From an archaeon HR01 (GTDB lineage: Archaea > Thermoproteota > Nitrososphaeria_A > Caldarchaeales > Caldarchaeaceae): a stretch of 64,000 nt of DNA. The DNA is taken from positions 54,803 to 118,802 of the forward strand of contig BEHD01000003.1 in the NCBI GenBank assembly GCA_002898355.1. The letters run 5' to 3'. Under the pieces are notes generated by a model. The model had not been told where the DNA came from. It ran no database searches and saw nothing but the letters and a program-made list of their open reading frames with translations. The position numbers were made by a program, and so were the translations under genes. This document shows positions 60,102 through 64,000 of the stretch, in pieces (positions within the stretch are counted from its first letter, which is position 1; each line of letters opens with the position of its first letter).

Positions 60102-62503
60102 GCCTTTTTAGTAGCTTCCCACAGCTTGTATGGCTTTATGTTGCTGGTGGTTATTTTTAGACCGTAGTCTTGGAGGGCGTCCTCAACTGCGGCAGCTATA
60201 GCTGCGTAGGGTGAGCCACCCCCCTCGCCAACCCCTCGGGTGCCCAAAAGAGTGCTGGTCAGGCTCGGCGTCTCAATGGAGAGTATCTTGTTGAAGGATG
60301 GTGTGTCTGCAGCCGTTGGTGCCAGATAATCCATGAGGCTAGAGCTGAGGAGTACGCCCTCTTCAGAGTATTCGAAGATCTCGTATAGTGTGGCTGCCCA
60401 TGCGTTGAAGGCGGAGCCTACGACCTGGCCCTTGACGATGACTGGGTTAATCTGCCTACCGCAGTCATCGACTATTGCGTAGTCCAGTATTTTGACGGCT
60501 CCTGTCTCCCTGTCCACCTCCACGACTGCGGCGTGCACCTGGTATGAGTAGGTGAGCGTTAGGTTGGCCTTCTTCTCCTCTGGGTCGGGATATGTGAAGT
60601 CGGGGGCATAGACGGCGTGGGCGAAAAGGCCGGGCTCGAAGCCTTTAGGTAGAAGCCTGAGATTGGACCACGCTATGTTGGCCACCTGCCAGATGGGCAT
60701 TCTAACCCTACCATCGGCCGACTGCACCTCGCCATTCACTATTGTCAGCTTTGTCCAGTCTTCGCCAGATATAGCGCCTACAATCTGTAGGATTTTTTCA
60801 CGGACCTTTCTTGCGGCCAGGGCTAGTGCTGTGGCGCCCAAGGCGGCGAATCTGCTGGCGTATGTGCCTGAATGGCCGGAGAAGGGATTTGTGTAGGAGT
60901 CAAAACCCACTAATACCGTTACCTGGTCCGGGGAGACACCCAGCTCATCTGCCACCACCTGTCTCCCAACGGTTTCATGTCCCTGCCCCTGTGGGCTGCT
61001 GCTTAGAGCTGCTATGATGTTGCCCATGTTATCCACTTTAACCCATGCCGCTTCACTTCCACCCGACATGGGGAAGTTGGGGTTTATAATCCTCACCTGG
61101 CCGAAGTTGTTGGAGCCGGAGTCAACCGTCGCACCCACACCAATCCCAATCAGCCTCCCCACCCTAGCAGCCTTCTCCTTCTCCCTCAACCACTTTTCAT
61201 AGTCTATAAGCTCCAAGGCCTTTCGGAGGGCGAGGCTGTAGTCTCCGCCATCGTAGACACATCCGCTGGGAGTGGTGTAGGGCATCTCCTCAGCCCTTAT
61301 GAAGTTCCTAAACCTTATCTCGTGGGATGTGAGGCCTAGCCTCCTAGCACCGATGTCGAGAACCCTCTCCACCATCCACATATGCTGAAGCCTGGAGTAT
61401 CCCCTCACCGGGCCTGTGGGGCATTTGTTGGTTGTCACCGAGTAAAAGTCTACATAGATATTCTTCACCCTATACATGTTGGGGGATACCTGGGCCCATA
61501 TCACCGCACCAAGAGGCTCATAGCGTGGGTATGCTCCGATATCATCTATCGCCTTAGCCTTTATGGCGAGGAGTTCTCCGCTCTTCGAGAAGGCAGCCCT
61601 CACATGAAAGATTCTCTCGTTGGAGTGGGTTGAGGCGGCAAGGTTCTCTCTCCTCGTCTCCACCCATCTAACCGGTCTCCCCACCATCATTGAAAGCAGC
61701 CCCACCAAAGTCATGTAAACATAGTTGTTTATCTTGGTGCCGAACCCTCCACCTATATCTTTACTGACAAGCCTTATCCTGCTGAGAGGTTTTTTGAGGG
61801 CTACGCTTATCATAAAACCCACCACCATCGGCATCTGGTTGTTGGCGTATATGGTCAGGATGTCGTTCTCAGCGTTGTAGTCTGCTAGGACAACAGTGTT
61901 CTCGAGAGGTATTGCGCTGAACCTGTTGAAGTGGAGCCTCTCCTCCACCACCAGGTCTGCTTCCTGGAAAGCCTTCTCCACATCGCCGTAATTGTAAACA
62001 CCGTGCCAGATTATGTTGCTCCCCACACCCTCGTGGATTATAGGTGCCTCCGGCTCCAAGGCCTTCTCCCCATCAACCACGACGGGGAGAGGCTCGTATT
62101 CCACCTCTATCAGCTCCAGGGCATCATAGGCAGTGTAGGGGTCTTCAGCCACAACCGCCGCCACAGGCTCACCCATATAACGGACTTTACCCACAGCCAA
62201 ACAGTAGTCCTGCACTTTATCACCGGGCGGCGGCGCTATCTGTGGGAAGGGGTTGGTGAGCTGTGCTATATCTCCACCCGTGACAACCTTCAGAACGCCT
62301 GGATGTGCCTGAGCCTTGGAGATGTCTATATTTCTTATGATGGCGTGTGCGTAGGGGCTACGTAGCAGGGCTGCATACGCCATGTTGGGTAGCTTGATAT
62401 CTTCTACAAAAGTCCCCTTCCCCTTTATCAGCCTGACATCCTCGTAGCGTTTAATACCTTTACCCACCCATTTCTCCACCTTTTCGAGAACCAATGACGT
62501 CAT
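60098..62503 (-). CDS. Xanthine-dehydrogenase-family molybdopterin-binding (large) subunit, without its partners
   Basis: This protein of about 801 residues belongs to the large subunit of xanthine oxidase/CO dehydrogenase-type enzymes. It has KRYEDVRLIKGKGTFVEDI, DIGGGFGTKINNY (Moco contact), GPVRGYSRLQ and the C-terminal catalytic glutamate loop GTRGVGEGGGSPYA. The active-site loop is not the AYRCSFR of form I CO dehydrogenase, so CO oxidation is unlikely; an aldehyde or N-heterocycle is more likely. No FAD or Fe-S subunits, nor maturation genes, are adjacent. I use ATG 62503, with a TATA element about 32 bases upstream; ATG 62581 would overlap the L10 gene. Confidence 0.85.
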   Translation of the reverse strand: MTSLVLEKVEKWVGKGIKRYEDVRLIKGKGTFVEDIKLPNMAYAALLRSPYAHAIIRNIDISKAQAHPGVLKVVTGGDIAQLTNPFPQIAPPPGDKVQDYCLAVGKVRYMGEPVAAVVAEDPYTAYDALELIEVEYEPLPVVVDGEKALEPEAPIIHEGVGSNIIWHGVYNYGDVEKAFQEADLVVEERLHFNRFSAIPLENTVVLADYNAENDILTIYANNQMPMVVGFMISVALKKPLSRIRLVSKDIGGGFGTKINNYVYMTLVGLLSMMVGRPVRWVETRRENLAASTHSNERIFHVRAAFSKSGELLAIKAKAIDDIGAYPRYEPLGAVIWAQVSPNMYRVKNIYVDFYSVTTNKCPTGPVRGYSRLQHMWMVERVLDIGARRLGLTSHEIRFRNFIRAEEMPYTTPSGCVYDGGDYSLALRKALELIDYEKWLREKEKAARVGRLIGIGVGATVDSGSNNFGQVRIINPNFPMSGGSEAAWVKVDNMGNIIAALSSSPQGQGHETVGRQVVADELGVSPDQVTVLVGFDSYTNPFSGHSGTYASRFAALGATALALAARKVREKILQIVGAISGEDWTKLTIVNGEVQSADGRVRMPIWQVANIAWSNLRLLPKGFEPGLFAHAVYAPDFTYPDPEEKKANLTLTYSYQVHAAVVEVDRETGAVKILDYAIVDDCGRQINPVIVKGQVVGSAFNAWAATLYEIFEYSEEGVLLSSSLMDYLAPTAADTPSFNKILSIETPSLTSTLLGTRGVGEGGGSPYAAIAAAVEDALQDYGLKITTSNIKPYKLWEATKKA

Positions 62504-62529
62504 ATCGTATCTGGGCTGATGATTCCACG

Positions 62530-62541
62530 ATATATAAAATT
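62530..62541. promoter_or_regulatory. Shared TATA element between the molybdopterin subunit and L10 genes
   Basis: The plus strand reads ATATATAAAA and the minus strand TTTTATATAT at the same bases. It is about 36 bases before L10 ATG 62572 and about 33 bases before ATG 62503 of the molybdopterin subunit. One symmetric TATA could drive both directions, or one strand could be favoured by flanking BRE sequence. Confidence 0.45.
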
Positions 62542-62571
62542 TCCCATCCCACAAAGTAGAACCGTTATTAG

Positions 62572-63459
62572 ATGGGTTCAACCCCTCCAGTCCGGCAAGA
62601 TATGGCGCAGCTCGCTGAAGTGAGGAGACCGCGCTGGAAGACGGAGGAAGTTGAGGATATCGCCCAACATCTAAGGGAGTATCCGGTAGTCGCAGTATTC
62701 GATCTTAGGGGTCTTAGGGCTAACATTATCCATGAGATGCGTAAAAGGCTTAGGGGCAGCTGCGTCATCAGGGTCTCGAGGAAATCTCTATTCCTCAAGG
62801 CCTGTGAGCTGGCGGGAAGGCCTGAGCTGAAGAAGCTTGTGGAAGACCTGCAGACACCGGTGGGATATATCCTCAGCAAGATAAGTAGCTTCCAGCTCTC
62901 CATGATCTTGGAGAAGGAGAAGGTTCCTATGTTCGCCAAGGCTGGTGAGAGGGCTGACTTCGATGTCTGGGTTTCGGAGACGAATACGGGGCTTCCGCCA
63001 GGCCCTATACTGAGCGACTTTGGAAAGCTCAAGATACCCACACGTATTGAAGGCGGTCAGGTATGGATAGCTAAGGACACTAAGGTGGCTTCCAAAGGTG
63101 ACGAAATCTCTCCGCTGCTGGCCAGCATGCTCGTTAAGCTGGGTGTGAAATCGGTTCTGAGGGGTATCTCCATCTTAAGAGCCTACGAGGACGGAATAAT
63201 CCTCAACGCCTCGGACCTGAAGATAGATGTCGAGGCTGTAGGCAGGCAGTTAGCGGAGGCTTACATCCTCTCCCTCGAGGTGGCCGCAGCAGCCTCCTAC
63301 ATAACGGTGGAGACGATAGCCATCCTACTGGTCAAGTCATCGAGGCACGCCCAGGCCCTAGCCGAAGCAGCTGGGTATATCTCACGTGACAACATAGAGG
63401 CTCTACTATTGAAGGCTGAGAGGAGTGCTAGGGCTTTAGCTTCGAGGGCTGGCCACTAA
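62572..63459 (+). CDS. rplJ: Ribosomal protein L10 (P0, uL10)
   Basis: This 295-residue archaeal L10 has the N-terminal rRNA-binding domain (VVAVFDLRGLRANIIHEMRKRLRG), the domain II insertion, and a C-terminal helical spine for L12 dimers (AEAYILSLEVAAAASYITVE, YISRDNIEALLLKAE). The acidic GFG-type tail of many archaeal P0 proteins is missing; it ends RSARALASRAGH. L12, L1 and L11 genes, usually adjacent, are not in this window. The plus-strand 3' end overlaps the convergent alaS by 24 bases. Confidence 0.92.
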   Translation: MGSTPPVRQDMAQLAEVRRPRWKTEEVEDIAQHLREYPVVAVFDLRGLRANIIHEMRKRLRGSCVIRVSRKSLFLKACELAGRPELKKLVEDLQTPVGYILSKISSFQLSMILEKEKVPMFAKAGERADFDVWVSETNTGLPPGPILSDFGKLKIPTRIEGGQVWIAKDTKVASKGDEISPLLASMLVKLGVKSVLRGISILRAYEDGIILNASDLKIDVEAVGRQLAEAYILSLEVAAAASYITVETIAILLVKSSRHAQALAEAAGYISRDNIEALLLKAERSARALASRAGH

Positions 63460-64000
63460 TGTGATGAATTCGTTGATAGATTCGAATGCTTTACTTCTCG
63501 GTGCGCTGCCCTGACCCAGCGAGCGTCTACCTCCTCCCCTCCCCCCGGCCATCTGGCAGAACTGTGAAGCAAGCTGGCCGGCGTCATAACCTAAATTAGC
63601 TGCAGCATCGTTGACGTACAATACTATCCTTGAGTTGGGGGAGCCTCTCATTAAAAGGCAGATGGCTGGCTCCCTAACGTTTACTGTCTCTGCGGCAAGT
63701 TTAACCATGTATTCTGCATCCTCTTCATCCTCCTCGTCGTCTATGTAGAGTGTAACCCGGCCCGCCTTAACACCCACCTGCCTGATGGCTGCAACCTTTG
63801 CCGGCATTAACTTCTCCTTTAAACTCTTCAGCTTTCTTCTGGTATTTCTCAACTCCTCATCCAACTCCGCAACCTTCTTAGGGACATCGGCTACGGGTGA
63901 GGAGAGTATCTCAGCCAAATCGGATAGGATATTATCCATTCTTTGGATGTGTTTTAATGCTGAAGGACCAGATGTGAAGACAATTCTCTCAACACCATCC
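63436..64000 (-). CDS. alaS: Alanyl-tRNA synthetase, C-terminal part (5' end outside window)
   Basis: The frame is open through the window edge. The edge residues read DGVERIVFTSGPSALKHIQR, then a coiled coil (VAELDEELRNTRRKLKSLKEKL) and a DHHA1 domain with FCQMAGGRGGGRRSLGQGSAP, which is how AlaRS ends. A start at ATG 63939 would cut a continuing domain, so I read this as the 3' portion of alaS. The catalytic and editing domains lie outside. It converges with L10. Confidence 0.85.
   Translation of the reverse strand, partial: DGVERIVFTSGPSALKHIQRMDNILSDLAEILSSPVADVPKKVAELDEELRNTRRKLKSLKEKLMPAKVAAIRQVGVKAGRVTLYIDDEEDEEDAEYMVKLAAETVNVREPAICLLMRGSPNSRIVLYVNDAAANLGYDAGQLASQFCQMAGGRGGGRRSLGQGSAPRSKAFESINEFITLVASPRS

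Noticed and set aside
1..64000. CRISPR array, insertion sequences, prophage or a ubiquitin-like cluster
   Set aside because: No spaced direct repeats, transposase or phage proteins, and no E1/E2-like or ubiquitin-like proteins were found on reading both strands.

Overview
This window reads as an archaeal chromosome segment. It has MCM, a GINS subunit, Orc1/Cdc6, RFC large and small subunits, Hel308, Alba, a thermosome, RpoK, ribosomal protein L40e, an archaeal-type CCA enzyme, TrmG10 and a ThiD-ThiN fusion. Starts are a mix of ATG, GTG and TTG. Several genes carry a TATA box 25-27 bases before the start codon, the geometry of leaderless transcripts. Strong AGG/AGA arginine use, the thermosome, a half-length heme A synthase, an A1-type heme-copper oxidase and complex I genes fit a thermophilic, respiring member of the Thermoproteota. 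An Aigarchaeota/Caldarchaeales-like lineage is my best guess, but that is inference, since there is no rRNA here. I see no CRISPR array, insertion sequence or prophage.

Layout. 1-2.5 kb: the DUF99 gene (cut by the window edge), a histone-deacetylase-fold hydrolase, and a Y-family polymerase broken by a one-base shift. 2.5-9.7 kb: a compact plus-strand run from GtrA and ThiW through a P-loop protein, a GlmU-like enzyme and ThiDN into half-size CtaA and cytochrome oxidase genes. 9.7-12.5 kb: complex I genes, with an enlarged NuoI facing NuoH and NuoA. 12.5-15.8 kb: an HTH/ferritin-like regulator divergent from a PhnD/C/E-type ABC transporter, with an array of AACnnnGTT sites between them. 15.8-18.4 kb: tRNA-Val, L40e, Alba, a NusA-like protein and AspRS. 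18.4-25.9 kb: a blue copper protein and membrane partner, a tandem RAM protein, and an overlapping minus-strand operon (tmk, thpR, cca, a kinase-like gene, glcD, a ROK kinase).

25.9-31 kb: CBS and UPF0201 genes, the prs-trmG10-rnz operon, and a plus-strand trio (49-residue protein, ParB-like protein, dual-specificity phosphatase). 31-43.8 kb: a replication neighbourhood with gins23-mcm-hel308, orc1/cdc6, rfcL-rfcS and tatD, interspersed with a geranylgeranyl-reductase-like protein, threonine synthase, MscS and a metallo-hydrolase. 43.9-46.6 kb: small poorly known genes. 46.7-50 kb: thermosome, rpoK and DUF763. 50-57.4 kb: inositol-phosphate synthase, PadR, HAD phosphatase, CBS, an M1 aminopeptidase with HEAT-like repeats, and a PQQ-type sugar dehydrogenase. 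57.6-62.5 kb: a decayed FAD/Fe-S oxidase, a phytoene-dehydrogenase-like protein and a lone molybdopterin subunit. 62.5-64 kb: ribosomal protein L10 and the 3' end of alaS.

The best candidates for something undescribed are the ferritin-like regulator with its operator array, the enlarged NuoI with an adjacent orphan gene, and the 49-residue/ParB-like/phosphatase operon. Two indels lie at homopolymers (dpo4, thrC) and may be sequencing errors. The lesions at 57.6-58.6 kb look like real gene decay.
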